From: SAR116 cluster bacterium AG-325-F22
Lineage (GTDB): Bacteria; Pseudomonadota; Alphaproteobacteria; Puniceispirillales; Marisalimonadaceae
NCBI GenBank assembly: GCA_003282885.1
Contig: QBYJ01000012.1
Location: 1 to 38,591, forward strand
Length of the DNA stretch: 38,591 bases
Direction: 5' to 3'
Positions within the stretch are counted from its first letter, which is position 1. Every line of letters begins with the position of its first letter. This document shows positions 1 to 9,283 of the stretch, piece after piece. The position numbers and the translations under genes are program-made. Below the pieces are notes generated by a model, which worked only from the letters and a program-made list of their open reading frames with translations, had not been told where the DNA came from and searched no databases.

Positions 1-264
1 AGAATATTAGATCAATCTACTTCTGAAATAGTTAATACAGCAAGAAGAACTGGTGCCAAAATTCAAGGACCAATTCCATTGCCTACGTCTCTTAACAGAT
101 TTACGGTTCTTAGAGGACCCCACGTTGACAAGAAAAGCCGGGAGCAATTTGAAATGAGAACCCATAAACGTGTATTAGATATAATTGAACCCACCCCTCA
201 AACAGTAGATGCTCTCATGAAATTAGATTTGGCATCTGGTGTTGATGTTGAAATTAAGATTTAA
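1..264 (+). CDS. rpsJ: 30S ribosomal protein S10, 5'-truncated by window edge
   Basis: The frame is open from base 1 and translates from [20 protein letters not shown] onward to a TAA at 262-264. Hallmarks of S10 are GPIPLP, the [10 protein letters not shown] segment, RTHKRVLDI and the C-terminal [19 protein letters not shown]. About 15 N-terminal residues are outside the window. S10 sits in the 30S head and, as NusE, also binds NusB in antitermination complexes. It is the usual first gene of the S10 operon and is followed 11 bases later by rplC. An ATG at 79 is internal and not the true start. Confidence 0.97.
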   Translation, partial: RILDQSTSEIVNTARRTGAKIQGPIPLPTSLNRFTVLRGPHVDKKSREQFEMRTHKRVLDIIEPTPQTVDALMKLDLASGVDVEIKI

Positions 265-275
265 AGGATAAAATT

Positions 276-1046
276 ATGCGTTGTGGCGTGATAGCTAGAA
301 AATTAGGAATGTCGAGAATTTTTGACGATAAAGGCGAGCATGTTCCTGTAACTGTTTTGAGACTTGAGGATGTTGAAGTTTTATCTACAAAATCAATAGA
401 AAAAGATGGTTACATTGCTGTTCAACTAGGCTTTAACAATAAAAAATTAAAGAATATCAATAAGCCTTTAAAAGGTTTTTTTGCTAAAGCTAAATCTGAA
501 CCTAAAGAAAAAATAGTTGAATTTAGAGTTAGTGAAGACGCTTTATTAAATGTTGGTGATAAAATTGGTACTAACCATTTTGTTGCTGGTCAAAAAATAG
601 ATGTAATGGGAATTTCACAAGGCAAAGGTTTTGCAGGTTCAATGAAACGTCATAATTTTGGAGGTATGCAGGCATCACATGGAGTTTCTATCAGTCACAG
701 GGCTCATGGTTCAACCGGAAATAGCCAAGATCCAGGTAGAACCTGGAGAGGGAAAAAAATGGCAGGACAATATGGTAATGTTAGGGTTACAACTCAAAAT
801 CTTAAAATTGTAAAACTTCTCGAAGACGACAATTTGATTTTGGTAGAAGGTTCAGTTCCAGGGTCCAAAAATGGTATCGTAACTTTATCCGATGCTGTTA
901 AACATGACCTTCCTAAGGCAGTTCCTTTTCCTGCTGGCCTAAGAACGTCTGATAATACTAAAGATATCAAAGATACAACAATACCAGTTTCTGAAGATAC
1001 TAATGGTAAAATATCTGTGAACGAAGGAGCTAAAGTTGAAAATTAA
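276..1046 (+). CDS. rplC: 50S ribosomal protein L3
   Basis: L3 is an early-assembly 23S rRNA-binding protein whose central loop reaches towards the peptidyl transferase centre. The 256-residue product carries the L3 motif [10 protein letters not shown], the loop with [15 protein letters not shown] (its Gln matches the position methylated by PrmB in other bacteria) and GKKMAGQYG. It is longer than the 209-residue E. coli protein because of a C-terminal tail of about 45 polar residues, which is common in alphaproteobacteria. An AAAGGA Shine-Dalgarno at 263-268 supports the ATG at 276. Its last 11 bases overlap the start of rplD, suggesting translational coupling. Confidence 0.97.
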   Translation: MRCGVIARKLGMSRIFDDKGEHVPVTVLRLEDVEVLSTKSIEKDGYIAVQLGFNNKKLKNINKPLKGFFAKAKSEPKEKIVEFRVSEDALLNVGDKIGTNHFVAGQKIDVMGISQGKGFAGSMKRHNFGGMQASHGVSISHRAHGSTGNSQDPGRTWRGKKMAGQYGNVRVTTQNLKIVKLLEDDNLILVEGSVPGSKNGIVTLSDAVKHDLPKAVPFPAGLRTSDNTKDIKDTTIPVSEDTNGKISVNEGAKVEN

Positions 1047-1653
1047 ATCTTTGAATTTAAATAATAAGTCAGGTAAAGAAATATCTCTTGACGTTAATAT
1101 TTTTGGAATATCTCCTAGACCTGATATTATGGCTAGAGTTATAAGATGGCAATTAGCCAAAAGGCGATTAGGCAACCACTCTGTTAAAACGCGAAGTGAA
1201 ATTAAAATGACTACAGCTAAAATGTATAAGCAAAAGGGTACTGGTAAGGCTAGACACGGTTCTGGTTCTGTTTCCCAGTTTAGAGGTGGTGGTATGGCTC
1301 ATGGCCCAGTTGTTCATTCTCATGTTCATAGCTTAAATAAAAAGGTAAGAAAATTAGGTTTAAAATCCGCTTTATCTGATAAATTCAAATTTGGAAAACT
1401 TATTATTTTAGATGGTTCAAAATGTGATGGAAAAACTTCTACTCTTAAGAAAAAATTAGATGAGATGGGGGTTGGTAAGACACTTGTTATTTCAGGTAGT
1501 GAGGTTGATACAAATTTTGTAAAAGCTGCAAATAATATTAAACATTTAGATGTTCTCTCGCACGAAGGCATTAACGTATACGATATTGTAAAAAAAGATA
1601 ATCTAATAATAATTGATGATGCTCTTAAATTCGTTGAGGAACGTTTGTCATGA
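1036..1653 (+). CDS. rplD: 50S ribosomal protein L4 (TTG start)
   Basis: L4 binds 23S rRNA near the exit tunnel and in enterobacteria also represses its own S10 operon. The 205-residue product shows the extended tunnel loop with [15 protein letters not shown] and [10 protein letters not shown], then a C-terminal domain ending in a helix. The start is TTG at 1036, inside the end of rplC. It is preceded by GAAGGAG at 1023-1029, 6 bases away, and gives [10 protein letters not shown], the expected L4 beginning. The 3' end overlaps rplW by an ATGA tetranucleotide. Confidence 0.96.
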   Translation: MKIKSLNLNNKSGKEISLDVNIFGISPRPDIMARVIRWQLAKRRLGNHSVKTRSEIKMTTAKMYKQKGTGKARHGSGSVSQFRGGGMAHGPVVHSHVHSLNKKVRKLGLKSALSDKFKFGKLIILDGSKCDGKTSTLKKKLDEMGVGKTLVISGSEVDTNFVKAANNIKHLDVLSHEGINVYDIVKKDNLIIIDDALKFVEERLS

Positions 1654-1979
1654 GTGTACGGCCTAGAAAAAAATATAATAACGCAATTAGTATTAATAAA
1701 TCTTATCAGGTCATTTTAAATCCTTTGATTACAGAAAAAGCTACTCAAATGTCTGAATTTAATAAAATGGTCTTTTCAGTTCCACTTTCTGCAAATAAAT
1801 TTGATATAAAGTTATCAATTGAAAAAATTTTTTCAGTAAAAGTTAAGTCTGTTAATACTATTTTACGTAAAGGAAAGGAAAAAAGGTTTAAGGGAATTTT
1901 AGGTCGAAGGGTAAATACCAAAAAAGCTATAATAACTCTTGCCCCTGGTAATACGATAGATTTATCGGTGGGGGTATAA
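1650..1979 (+). CDS. rplW: 50S ribosomal protein L23
   Basis: L23 lies at the polypeptide exit and docks trigger factor and SRP. The 109-residue protein has the typical [10 protein letters not shown] segment near residues 25-34 and the [15 protein letters not shown] region. An N-terminal extension of about 17 residues ([11 protein letters not shown]...) precedes the conserved core. The ATG at 1650 overlaps the rplD stop (ATGA), indicating coupling. It is followed at once by rplB. Confidence 0.95.
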   Translation: MSVRPRKKYNNAISINKSYQVILNPLITEKATQMSEFNKMVFSVPLSANKFDIKLSIEKIFSVKVKSVNTILRKGKEKRFKGILGRRVNTKKAIITLAPGNTIDLSVGV

Positions 1980-1980
1980 C

Positions 1981-2805
1981 ATGGCATTAAAACAATATAA
2001 ACCAAACACACCTGGACAAAGAGGATTGGTCCTTATAGATAAATCTGACTTGTATAAAGGCAAGCCTGAGAAAAGGCTAACTGAAGGTCTTAGCAAAAAT
2101 GGAGGAAGAAATCACTCTGGTAAAATTACAATGTGGCAAAGAGGTGGTGGGCACAAAAGACGTTACAGAATAATTGATTTTAAAAGAAATAAGTTTGATA
2201 TTAATGGATTTGTTGAACGTATAGAATATGATCCAAATCGCTCAGCCTATATAGCACTAATAAGATATGAAGATAATGAACTAAGGTATATAATAGCTCC
2301 TCAAAGACTAAATGTGAATGATAAAGTTATTTCTTCTAACAAGGCTGATATCAAGGCGGGAAATTGTATGCCACTTTCATCCGTTCCCGTTGGTACTATC
2401 ATTCATAATGTTGAGCTTAAACCAGGTAAAGGAGGTCAACTTGCTCGTTCAGCAGGATCTTATGTACAATTAATAGGAAAAGATTTGTCTTATTCAATTT
2501 TGCGATTAGTATCTGGAGAAGTTAGATTTGTACTTTCTTCTTGCCTATGCACAATTGGAGCTGTGTCGAATCCTGATAATCAAAACACTAATTTAGGAAA
2601 AGCTGGTAGGAATAGATGGCTTGGAAAAAGACCTTCTGTAAGAGGTGTTGCCATGAACCCAGTTGATCACCCTCACGGTGGAGGTGAAGGTAGAACGTCA
2701 GGAGGCAGGCACCCAGTTACCCCATGGGGGAAGCCTACAAAAGGATATAGAACAAGAAATAATAAAAGAACAGACAAATTAATAATTAGAAGAAGAAAAG
2801 CGTAA
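1981..2805 (+). CDS. rplB: 50S ribosomal protein L2
   Basis: L2 is a primary 23S rRNA-binding protein near the peptidyl transferase centre and an intersubunit bridge. The 274-residue length is normal. Visible family hallmarks are [15 protein letters not shown] at the start, [16 protein letters not shown], and the C-terminal [13 protein letters not shown] with the conserved functional histidine, ending in a basic IIRRRKA tail. It begins 1 base after the rplW stop codon. Nothing is unusual. Confidence 0.98.
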   Translation: MALKQYKPNTPGQRGLVLIDKSDLYKGKPEKRLTEGLSKNGGRNHSGKITMWQRGGGHKRRYRIIDFKRNKFDINGFVERIEYDPNRSAYIALIRYEDNELRYIIAPQRLNVNDKVISSNKADIKAGNCMPLSSVPVGTIIHNVELKPGKGGQLARSAGSYVQLIGKDLSYSILRLVSGEVRFVLSSCLCTIGAVSNPDNQNTNLGKAGRNRWLGKRPSVRGVAMNPVDHPHGGGEGRTSGGRHPVTPWGKPTKGYRTRNNKRTDKLIIRRRKA

Positions 2806-2815
2806 GGTTAACTCA

Positions 2816-3091
2816 ATGTCTAGATCTATATGGAAAGGTCCCTTTGTGGACGGGTATTTACTAAAAAAAGCTGACTTAGCAAGAGAGTCTGGTAGGAATG
2901 ACGTAATAAAGACTTGGTCGAGAAGATCTACAGTTATGCCTCAATTCGTTGGGCTTACATTTGGTGTTTACAACGGTAAAAAGTTTATACCTGTAACAAT
3001 CACTGAAACTATGGTGGGGCATAAATTAGGAGAATTTTCTCCTACAAGAACATACTATGGTCATACAGCTGACAAAAAGGCGAAGCGATAG
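2816..3091 (+). CDS. rpsS: 30S ribosomal protein S19
   Basis: S19 forms a complex with S13 in the 30S head near the A-site tRNA. At 91 residues it has standard length and shows [16 protein letters not shown], the [20 protein letters not shown] block and [16 protein letters not shown]. The gene lies 10 bases after rplB and 8 bases before rplV in the S10 operon. Confidence 0.97.
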   Translation: MSRSIWKGPFVDGYLLKKADLARESGRNDVIKTWSRRSTVMPQFVGLTFGVYNGKKFIPVTITETMVGHKLGEFSPTRTYYGHTADKKAKR

Positions 3092-3099
3092 AGGAAAAG

Positions 3100-3477
3100 A
3101 TGGGGAAAGAGAAAAATAAAAGAAGAGAATTAGACAACGAGGCTAAAGTTGTGTTAAAAAACATTAGGATTAGTCCGCAAAAACTTAACCTTGTAGCTCA
3201 AATGATTAGAAAGCAAAGCGCTTCTAAGGCTATTTCTATTTTACAATTTTCTAAACGAAGAATATCTAATGATGTAGAAAAGGCGCTTAGGTCTGCTATT
3301 GCCAACGCTGAAAATAATCATTCACTAGATATAGATAAACTTATTGTAAAAGAAGCTTACGTTGGCAAAGGATTGGTTATGAAACGTTTTCATGCTCGTG
3401 CAAGAGGTCGTGGTGCTAAAATCATCAAACCTTTTTCTCATTTAACAATTTTATTGTCCGAACAGGAAGGTAAATAA
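3100..3477 (+). CDS. rplV: 50S ribosomal protein L22
   Basis: L22 lines the exit tunnel through an extended beta-hairpin. The product has 125 residues with the conserved [17 protein letters not shown] segment, the hairpin containing [14 protein letters not shown], and a terminal SHLTILLSE strand. A GAGGAA Shine-Dalgarno lies just before ATG 3100. The N-terminus carries about 12 extra charged residues ([12 protein letters not shown]) compared with the short E. coli form. Confidence 0.96.
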   Translation: MGKEKNKRRELDNEAKVVLKNIRISPQKLNLVAQMIRKQSASKAISILQFSKRRISNDVEKALRSAIANAENNHSLDIDKLIVKEAYVGKGLVMKRFHARARGRGAKIIKPFSHLTILLSEQEGK

Positions 3478-3478
3478 T

Positions 3479-4180
3479 ATGGGTCAAAAAACACAACCAA
3501 TTGGATTTAGATTAGGTGTTAACCGTACTTGGGACTCTAGGTGGTTTGGTGGAAAATCTTATGCAGACTTGCTTCATCAAGATATAAATCTTAGGAAATA
3601 TTTGTTTGAAAAGCTTAAAGCTGCTGCAGTTAGTAAAATTGTAATTGAAAGACCTGCTGGAAGAGCGAAAATCTCTATATATGCCGGAAGACCCGGATTA
3701 GTTATTGGTAAAAAAGGTCAAGATATTGAAACTTTAAAAAATACATTAAGTAAGCAAATTGGTTCAGAAGTTAGTCTTAATATAATAGAAATAAGAAAGC
3801 CAGAGATTGATGCCAAATTAGTCGCTGACGGCATTGCTCAACAACTTGAAAGAAGAGTTGCATTCAGAAGAGCTATGAAAAGAGCTGTTCAAAGCGCAAT
3901 TAGGCTTGGAGCTGAAGGAGTAAGAATAAATTGTGCGGGTAGGCTTGGAGGTGCGGAGATTGCTAGAACTGAATGGTATAGAGAAGGTAGAGTTCCTTTA
4001 CATACTTTAAGGGCAGACGTTGATTATGGTGAAGCTACTGCATTTACGACTTATGGTACAACTGGAATAAAAGTATGGATTTTCAAAGGCGAAGTTATGG
4101 AACATGATCCTATGGCTCAAGATAAAAAAATGCAAGGTGCCGTAAAAAGTTCAAATATTAAATCTATGGATCAGGGGTAA
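3479..4180 (+). CDS. rpsC: 30S ribosomal protein S3
   Basis: S3 sits at the mRNA entry channel of the 30S subunit and contributes to helicase activity. The 233-residue protein starts [14 protein letters not shown], contains a KH domain whose GXXG loop reads IGKKGQD (about residues 76-82), and has the C-terminal block [20 protein letters not shown]. The last 20 or so residues are a polar tail. The gene is 1 base downstream of rplV, with an AGGAAGG ribosome-binding sequence inside the end of rplV. Confidence 0.97.
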   Translation: MGQKTQPIGFRLGVNRTWDSRWFGGKSYADLLHQDINLRKYLFEKLKAAAVSKIVIERPAGRAKISIYAGRPGLVIGKKGQDIETLKNTLSKQIGSEVSLNIIEIRKPEIDAKLVADGIAQQLERRVAFRRAMKRAVQSAIRLGAEGVRINCAGRLGGAEIARTEWYREGRVPLHTLRADVDYGEATAFTTYGTTGIKVWIFKGEVMEHDPMAQDKKMQGAVKSSNIKSMDQG

Positions 4181-4182
4181 AA

Positions 4183-4596
4183 ATGTTACAGCCCAAAAGA
4201 ACTAAATTTAGAAAAGCTCATAAAGGTAGGATTCACGGCTTAGCTAAAGGTGGAACTAAGCTTAATTTTGGATCATTTGGATTAAAAGCTATTGAGCCAG
4301 AAAGAGTCACAGCCAGACAAATAGAAGCTGCGAGAAGAGCTATAACAAGACATTTAAGGAGAGCTGGCAGGGTTTGGATAAGGATATTTCCTGATGTTCC
4401 AGTCTCAAGCAAACCAGCTGAAGTTAGAATGGGTAAAGGTAAAGGTTCTCCTGACTTTTGGATTTGTAGGGTTAAGCCCGGTAGAATAATGTTTGAACTT
4501 GACGGTGTTTCAGAAATTGCTGCAAAAGAAGCTTTGAGTTTAGCAGCTGCAAAACTTCCTATGCATACTAGAGTTGTTAAAAGATTAGGTGAATAA
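4183..4596 (+). CDS. rplP: 50S ribosomal protein L16
   Basis: L16 helps to shape the A-site region of the 50S subunit. The 137-residue product shows [16 protein letters not shown], the [15 protein letters not shown] segment and [13 protein letters not shown], including the arginine region that is hydroxylated in some bacteria. It starts 2 bases after the rpsC stop codon and precedes rpmC by 13 bases. The length is standard. Confidence 0.97.
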   Translation: MLQPKRTKFRKAHKGRIHGLAKGGTKLNFGSFGLKAIEPERVTARQIEAARRAITRHLRRAGRVWIRIFPDVPVSSKPAEVRMGKGKGSPDFWICRVKPGRIMFELDGVSEIAAKEALSLAAAKLPMHTRVVKRLGE

Positions 4597-4609
4597 AAAA
4601 GAGGAATAA

Positions 4610-4816
4610 ATGGCAAAGTACAAGCCCAAAGATTTAAAAGTTAAAACTGATGATGAACTTAAAGAGCAGATAAAATTGTTAAGAAAAGAACAATTTAATC
4701 TCCGCTTTCAAGTATCAAATGGACAGAATGAAAATCCTGCCAGATTCAAGCAAATTAGAAAAGAAATAGCTTGTATAAAAACAATTTTAAACAATGTTGT
4801 ATCAACCAAAGTTTGA
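4610..4816 (+). CDS. rpmC: 50S ribosomal protein L29
   Basis: L29 is a small two-helix protein beside L23 at the tunnel exit, part of the trigger factor and SRP contact area. The 68 residues include [20 protein letters not shown] and the second helix with [23 protein letters not shown] sequence precedes the ATG at 4610. The reading frame ends TGA at 4814-4816, and this region also supplies the ribosome-binding site for rpsQ. Confidence 0.95.
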   Translation: MAKYKPKDLKVKTDDELKEQIKLLRKEQFNLRFQVSNGQNENPARFKQIRKEIACIKTILNNVVSTKV

Positions 4817-4827
4817 GGAATAGTTAT

Positions 4828-5055
4828 ATGCCAAAAAGAATTTTAACAGGTAAAGTTACAAGCAATAAATCAGATAAAACTATCACTGTTATAGTTGAGA
4901 GAAAGATTATGCATCCGATATACAAAAAATTTGTAACAAAATCTAAAAAATTCTCTGCTCATGATAGTAAAAATAAATTCAATATTGGAGATGTCGTAAG
5001 TATCAGAGAATGCACTCCCATTTCAAAAAATAAGCGTTTTGAAGTTGTATACTAA
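4828..5055 (+). CDS. rpsQ: 30S ribosomal protein S17
   Basis: S17 is an OB-fold primary binder of 16S rRNA. I place the start at ATG 4828 ([18 protein letters not shown]), because GAGGAA at 4815-4820 is correctly spaced and the family begins here. An in-frame ATG at 4771 would add 19 residues inside rpmC and has no family support. The resulting 75-residue protein has the [17 protein letters not shown] strand pair and the [21 protein letters not shown]-terminus typical of S17. Confidence 0.95.
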   Translation: MPKRILTGKVTSNKSDKTITVIVERKIMHPIYKKFVTKSKKFSAHDSKNKFNIGDVVSIRECTPISKNKRFEVVY

Positions 5056-5080
5056 TTAGAATGTTTCTTGGAGATATAAT

Positions 5081-5449
5081 ATGATACAAATGCAAAGTAA
5101 TCTTGAAGTGGCCGATAACTCTGGTGCAAGAAGAGTTCAATGTATTAAAGTGCTAGGTGGATCTGGACGTACCTCCGCTGCTGTTGGGGATGTTATAGTT
5201 GTTTCAATTAAAGAAGCTATTCCTAGAGGTCGTGTGAAAAAAGGGGACGTTCATAGAGCTGTCATAGTAAGAACCTCGAAAGAAGTTAGAAGAAATGATG
5301 GCACTTGCATTAGATTTGACAAAAATGCTGCTGTTTTAGTCAATAAAAGTAACGAGCCAATAGGTACAAGAATCTTTGGCCCTGTTACTCGAGAATTACG
5401 CAGCAGAAAATTTATGAAAATAGTATCTCTAGCTCCTGAGGTTTTATAA
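5081..5449 (+). CDS. rplN: 50S ribosomal protein L14
   Basis: L14 contacts 16S rRNA across the subunit interface and is the site of RsfS binding. The 122-residue length is exactly standard. Conserved parts include [20 protein letters not shown], the [14 protein letters not shown] segment and the terminal [14 protein letters not shown]. It is the first gene of the spc-type block. The 25-base gap after rpsQ is too short for me to call a separate promoter. Its TAA shares one base with the ATG of rplX. Confidence 0.97.
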   Translation: MIQMQSNLEVADNSGARRVQCIKVLGGSGRTSAAVGDVIVVSIKEAIPRGRVKKGDVHRAVIVRTSKEVRRNDGTCIRFDKNAAVLVNKSNEPIGTRIFGPVTRELRSRKFMKIVSLAPEVL

Positions 5450-5769
5450 TGAATAAAAAGTTTAAAATTAAAAAAGGTGACTCAGTTATTGTAATTGCCG
5501 GAAAAGATAAAGGTAAGTCTGGTAACGTTTTGTCTATATTAAAAGACAAAGATAGAGTTGTAGTTCAAGGTGTTAATATTATTAAACGACACAGAAAAGC
5601 AACACAAGAAAGCCCAGGTAAAATTGAAGAAATAGAAGCCTCAGTTCATATTTCAAATGTTTCGCACGTGGATCCTGATAACGGTAAACCAACAAGAGTG
5701 AAGTTTGAGTTTAAAGATGGTGTCAAGAAAAGAATGTCTGTTGTATCAGGCTCTTTATTAGACAAGTAA
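5449..5769 (+). CDS. rplX: 50S ribosomal protein L24
   Basis: L24 is an assembly initiator that binds the 5' end of 23S rRNA. The 106-residue protein starts with a KOW motif, [20 protein letters not shown] (about residues 7-26), followed by the [14 protein letters not shown] strand and a small beta domain with [11 protein letters not shown]. The ATG overlaps the last base of rplN (TAATG), so reinitiation is likely. The gene ends 1 base before rplE. Confidence 0.96.
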   Translation: MNKKFKIKKGDSVIVIAGKDKGKSGNVLSILKDKDRVVVQGVNIIKRHRKATQESPGKIEEIEASVHISNVSHVDPDNGKPTRVKFEFKDGVKKRMSVVSGSLLDK

Positions 5770-5770
5770 A

Positions 5771-6328
5771 ATGGAGATTAAAGTGACTGTCCGATTACGT
5801 GAAAAATATAAAAAAGAAATTGCTAATACATTAAAAGAAAAATTCAATTATAAAAATGATTTAGAAATACCAAAACTTCAAAAGGTTGTAATTAACATGG
5901 GTGTTGGCGAAGCAGTTAAAGATAGTAAAAAAATTGAAATCGCTGTCAAGGAGTTAGCTGCAATAAGTGGCCAAAAACCTATAGTAACTAAATCAAAAAA
6001 AGCCAATGCGAGCTTTAAATTAAGAGAAGGGATGCCTATCGGAGTTAAAGTAACCCTTAGAAAAAATAAAATGTATGAGTTTGTGGATAGGTTTGTTAAT
6101 ATAGCGCTACCTAGAGTTAGAGACTTTAGAGGGGTTAATCCAAAGAGTTTTGATGGTAATGGTAATTACGCTCTTGGCTTAAAGGAACAATTTGTTTTTC
6201 CTGAAATTGAATATGATAACGTGGATTCTGTCAGAGGAATGGATATAATTTTTGTTACTTCAGCTAGATCAGATGATGAAGGAAAAGAATTGCTTAGCGG
6301 ATTTGATTTTCCATTCAATTCACAATAA
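5771..6328 (+). CDS. rplE: 50S ribosomal protein L5 (start ambiguous)
   Basis: L5 binds 5S rRNA in the central protuberance. The 185-residue product contains [44 protein letters not shown] and a terminal [12 protein letters not shown], all diagnostic. The start is not certain. ATG 5771 has no clear ribosome-binding site, whereas GTG 5783 in the same frame is preceded by GGAG at 5773-5776 with 6-base spacing and would give a 181-residue form. Family alignment does not decide, since L5 N-termini vary. Confidence 0.95.
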   Translation: MEIKVTVRLREKYKKEIANTLKEKFNYKNDLEIPKLQKVVINMGVGEAVKDSKKIEIAVKELAAISGQKPIVTKSKKANASFKLREGMPIGVKVTLRKNKMYEFVDRFVNIALPRVRDFRGVNPKSFDGNGNYALGLKEQFVFPEIEYDNVDSVRGMDIIFVTSARSDDEGKELLSGFDFPFNSQ

Positions 6329-6345
6329 TTTATTAGGAGATATAG

Positions 6346-6651
6346 ATGGCCAAAAAAAGTGCTATACAAAAAAACTTAAATAAAGAAATACAAGTTAAAA
6401 AAAATAAATCAAGAAGAGATAGATTAAAAGCAATTTGTAGTAACAGATCTCTTCCTATTGAAGAACGTTTTGAAGCTCAACTAAAATTATCTGAAATGCC
6501 CAGAAATGGAGCAAAAATTAGGCTGAGAAATAGATGCCTAATTACAGGTAGACCTCGTGGCTATTATAGAAAAGTTAAAATGTCACGTATTGCATTAAGA
6601 GAATTAGCTTTATCTGGACAAATTCCAGGTATGGTTAAATCAAGTTGGTAG
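6346..6651 (+). CDS. rpsN: 30S ribosomal protein S14 (zinc-free type)
   Basis: S14 assembles into the 30S head next to S10 and S19. The product is 101 residues, the long form that lacks the paired CxxC zinc-binding cysteines of the short form. Conserved segments are [20 protein letters not shown] and [21 protein letters not shown] just upstream of ATG 6346 supports the start. Confidence 0.96.
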   Translation: MAKKSAIQKNLNKEIQVKKNKSRRDRLKAICSNRSLPIEERFEAQLKLSEMPRNGAKIRLRNRCLITGRPRGYYRKVKMSRIALRELALSGQIPGMVKSSW

Positions 6652-6664
6652 AAAGGTATTAATT

Positions 6665-7063
6665 ATGTCAATGAGTGATACGCTTGGAGATATGTTAACT
6701 AGAATTAGAAATGGTCAGTCAGCTAATAAAACAGTTGTAGAAGCCCCTGCATCACGGTTTAGAGCTAATGTATTAGATGTTTTAAAAAGGGAAGGATATA
6801 TTCGTAATTTTTCTAAATTTGAAAAAAGGCCTGGAATTCATGAGTTTAAAATAGAATTAAAATATTATGATGGCAAGCCTGTTATAAGTGAAATTAAAAG
6901 AGTATCAACCCCTGGTAGAAGAGTTTACTCGGGTATAAGCGATTTACCAAGAACATATAATGGTCTTGGAATATCAATATTATCAACTCCCAGAGGTGTC
7001 ATGAGTGATAATGAAGCAAGAGCTGCTCACGTTGGTGGTGAAGTTCTTTGCCAAGTATTTTAG
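6665..7063 (+). CDS. rpsH: 30S ribosomal protein S8
   Basis: S8 binds the central domain of 16S rRNA and, in E. coli, is the translational repressor of the spc operon. The 132-residue protein starts [18 protein letters not shown], which is typical. It has the C-terminal signature with [19 protein letters not shown] and [10 protein letters not shown]. The second ATG at 6671 is a less likely start because related proteins keep the MSMSD form. Confidence 0.97.
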   Translation: MSMSDTLGDMLTRIRNGQSANKTVVEAPASRFRANVLDVLKREGYIRNFSKFEKRPGIHEFKIELKYYDGKPVISEIKRVSTPGRRVYSGISDLPRTYNGLGISILSTPRGVMSDNEARAAHVGGEVLCQVF

Positions 7064-7075
7064 GAGTATAATTAG

Positions 7076-7609
7076 ATGTCTAGAATCGGTCAGGCCATAA
7101 TCAAAATCCCAGATGGTATTGAAGTTAAGCATGAGGGTAATAATTTTTGGGCAAAAGGCCCAAAAGGTGAATTAAGAGCTCCTGTAAGTGAAACAGTTAA
7201 TGTTACAATAAAAGATAAAATAATATCAGTTCAACCAAAAAGCAGTGATTCAAGAAGCAAGGCGATTTGGGGTACAACTAGAGCTCTTATCAATAATTCT
7301 GTTTCAGGTGTTAGTGTTGGTTTTACAAAAGAAATGGAAATTGTAGGTGTCGGTTATAGAGGTACATTGCAAGGTAAAAAGTTATCTTTTAGTTTAGGTC
7401 TTAGTCACCCTGTTGAAATTGAAGTACCGGAAGGTATTTTGGTAAAGATGGATGGAAACACCAAATTTACAATTTCTGGCGCTGATAAACAAAAACTTGG
7501 TGAATTTGCAGCAATGATAAGATCGAAAAGACCTCCAGAACCATTTAAGGGTAAAGGAATAAGGTATGCGAACGAATTTATTTTACGTAAAGAAGGTAAG
7601 AAAAAATAG
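7076..7609 (+). CDS. rplF: 50S ribosomal protein L6
   Basis: L6 lies near the sarcin-ricin loop and the factor-binding site. The 177-residue protein has the expected two similar domains, with [17 protein letters not shown] at the N-terminus, the [16 protein letters not shown] segment and the family signature [19 protein letters not shown] near the C-terminus. It lies 12 bases after rpsH. Confidence 0.97.
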   Translation: MSRIGQAIIKIPDGIEVKHEGNNFWAKGPKGELRAPVSETVNVTIKDKIISVQPKSSDSRSKAIWGTTRALINNSVSGVSVGFTKEMEIVGVGYRGTLQGKKLSFSLGLSHPVEIEVPEGILVKMDGNTKFTISGADKQKLGEFAAMIRSKRPPEPFKGKGIRYANEFILRKEGKKK

Positions 7610-7617
7610 AGGTAATT

Positions 7618-7980
7618 ATGAATAAATCAATGTCTTTACATGATAGAAGAAAAAATAGAAATAGAAAAGCCTTGAAGGCTAAGTCATTCGGCAAACTAAG
7701 ACTATCTGTTTTCAGGTCAAGTAAACATATTTATGGACAAATAATTGATGACAACGAAGGTATTACGATTGCATCAGCATCAAGCCTTGAAACTAAGATA
7801 AAAAAACAATTTAAAAATTGTGGAAATAAAGAAGTTGCAACAGTTGTTGGTAAACTGATAGCTGAAAAAGCTTTAACAAAAGGTATAAAAAATGTTGTCT
7901 TTGATAGAGGTGGATATGTTTATCATGGCAGAGTAAAAAATCTAGCTGAAGCAGCTAGAGAAGGTGGATTAATATTTTAG
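7618..7980 (+). CDS. rplR: 50S ribosomal protein L18
   Basis: L18 binds 5S rRNA together with L5 and mediates its attachment to the 50S subunit. The product is 120 residues with a basic N-terminus ([12 protein letters not shown]), [18 protein letters not shown] and the terminal [20 protein letters not shown] block. GAGGTAATT precedes ATG 7618. Length and position between rplF and rpsE are standard. Confidence 0.96.
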   Translation: MNKSMSLHDRRKNRNRKALKAKSFGKLRLSVFRSSKHIYGQIIDDNEGITIASASSLETKIKKQFKNCGNKEVATVVGKLIAEKALTKGIKNVVFDRGGYVYHGRVKNLAEAAREGGLIF

Positions 7981-7989
7981 GGGTTTGTA

Positions 7990-8556
7990 ATGGCGAGAAT
8001 AGATAAACAGGATAAAAAAAATTATAAAGATGATAGTGACTTAATAGATAAACTGGTTGGTATAAATCGTGTAGCCAAAGTTGTTAAAGGTGGAAGACGT
8101 TTTGGATTTGCCGCGCTTGTTGTCGTAGGTGACCAAAGAGGTAAAGTTGGCTTTGGCACCGGCAAAGCCAAAGAAGTACCCGAAGCCATAAAAAAAGCTA
8201 CTGACGATGCCAAAAAAAATATGGTTAAGGTTCCAATGAAGGAAGGTAGAACTTTGCATCACGATATGAAAGGTCATTACGGTGCCGGAAGAGTTGTATT
8301 AAGAACTGCTCCATCTGGAACGGGCATAATTGCAGGTGGGCCTATGCGAGCTGTATTTGAAACGCTTGGGGTTCAAGATGTTGTTGCAAAATCAATTGGA
8401 ACCTCAAACCCTCATAATATGATAAAAGCAACATTTGATGCTTTCAATTCTATGTATTCCCCAAGAAACATTGCTAATAAAAGAAGCAAAAAAGTAGCCG
8501 AAATTTTTGGAAACCAACCAAAATCAGATACAAATAAAAACTCTAAAGCTAGTTAG
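7990..8556 (+). CDS. rpsE: 30S ribosomal protein S5
   Basis: S5 contributes to decoding accuracy and lies near the mRNA entry. The 188-residue product has the double-stranded RNA-binding fold signature [17 protein letters not shown] and [20 protein letters not shown], then the C-terminal domain with [20 protein letters not shown] and [15 protein letters not shown]. The last 30 residues are a polar tail. AGGGGT lies just upstream of ATG 7990. Confidence 0.97.
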   Translation: MARIDKQDKKNYKDDSDLIDKLVGINRVAKVVKGGRRFGFAALVVVGDQRGKVGFGTGKAKEVPEAIKKATDDAKKNMVKVPMKEGRTLHHDMKGHYGAGRVVLRTAPSGTGIIAGGPMRAVFETLGVQDVVAKSIGTSNPHNMIKATFDAFNSMYSPRNIANKRSKKVAEIFGNQPKSDTNKNSKAS

Positions 8557-8564
8557 GTATTGTA

Positions 8565-8747
8565 ATGTTAGATAAGAACAAACTCGTTGTTACTCAAATC
8601 AAAAGTCCTATTGGTAGACAGTCAGACCAGAAAAAAACGTTAATAGGACTTGGTTTAAATAAAATTGGTAGAAGTAGGATTCTAAATGATACCCCTTCAA
8701 TTAGGGGTATGATTAATAAAGTCAAGCATCTGGTTGAAGTTAACTGA
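8565..8747 (+). CDS. rpmD: 50S ribosomal protein L30
   Basis: L30 is a small globular 23S rRNA-binding protein. The 60 residues show [20 protein letters not shown], then [20 protein letters not shown] and a terminal VKHLVEV, matching the whole bacterial family. It lies 8 bases after rpsE. No anomaly. Confidence 0.95.
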   Translation: MLDKNKLVVTQIKSPIGRQSDQKKTLIGLGLNKIGRSRILNDTPSIRGMINKVKHLVEVN

Positions 8748-8779
8748 AGAACAAAATTGAACTGGATTAGGGGAAAACT

Positions 8780-9280
8780 ATGAATTTAAGTGAAATTAAA
8801 GATAACAAAAATGCTACAAGAAATAGAAAAAGATTAGGTAGAGGTATAGGTTCTGGAACAGGCAAAACTTCTGGAAAAGGACATAAGGGCCAAAAGGCAA
8901 GATCAGGAGTATCTATTAAAGGTTTTGAAGGTGGCCAGATGCCTATTCACAGAAGATTACCTAAAAGAGGATTTACTAACATTAATAGAAAGCCATTTGT
9001 TGTATTAAATTTTAGCAGAATTGAAAACCTAATTAATGATAGCAAAATTGATCCAAAAAAAATTATTAATTCTCAAACATTGTTAGATTTGGGTGTTGTA
9101 AAAAGTTTAAAGTCTAGAATTAAGCTTTTGGCTAAAGGTGAAATTAAAACTAAAATTAATATTGAAGTTTCTGCTGCTTCTATTTCAGCAAAAGATAGCG
9201 TGGAGAAGTTAGGTGGTTCAATTACTATTATTGAAAACCAGAAATCTTCTATTAAATCTTCTAAGAAATCTGGAGTCTAA
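8780..9280 (+). CDS. rplO: 50S ribosomal protein L15
   Basis: L15 is a late-assembly protein with a long basic N-terminal extension into 23S rRNA. The 166-residue product has GRGIGSGTGKTSGKGHKGQK, FEGGQMPIHRRLPKRGF and a C-terminal KINIEVSAASISAKDSVEKL domain, followed by a lysine- and serine-rich tail of about 15 residues. Its stop codon is 3 bases before secY, the usual L15-SecY linkage. Confidence 0.96.
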   Translation: MNLSEIKDNKNATRNRKRLGRGIGSGTGKTSGKGHKGQKARSGVSIKGFEGGQMPIHRRLPKRGFTNINRKPFVVLNFSRIENLINDSKIDPKKIINSQTLLDLGVVKSLKSRIKLLAKGEIKTKINIEVSAASISAKDSVEKLGGSITIIENQKSSIKSSKKSGV

Positions 9281-9283
9281 TTA

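Noticed and set aside
4771-4827. Upstream ATG for rpsQ
   Set aside because: Inside rpmC, with no family support; the ribosome-binding site points to ATG 4828.
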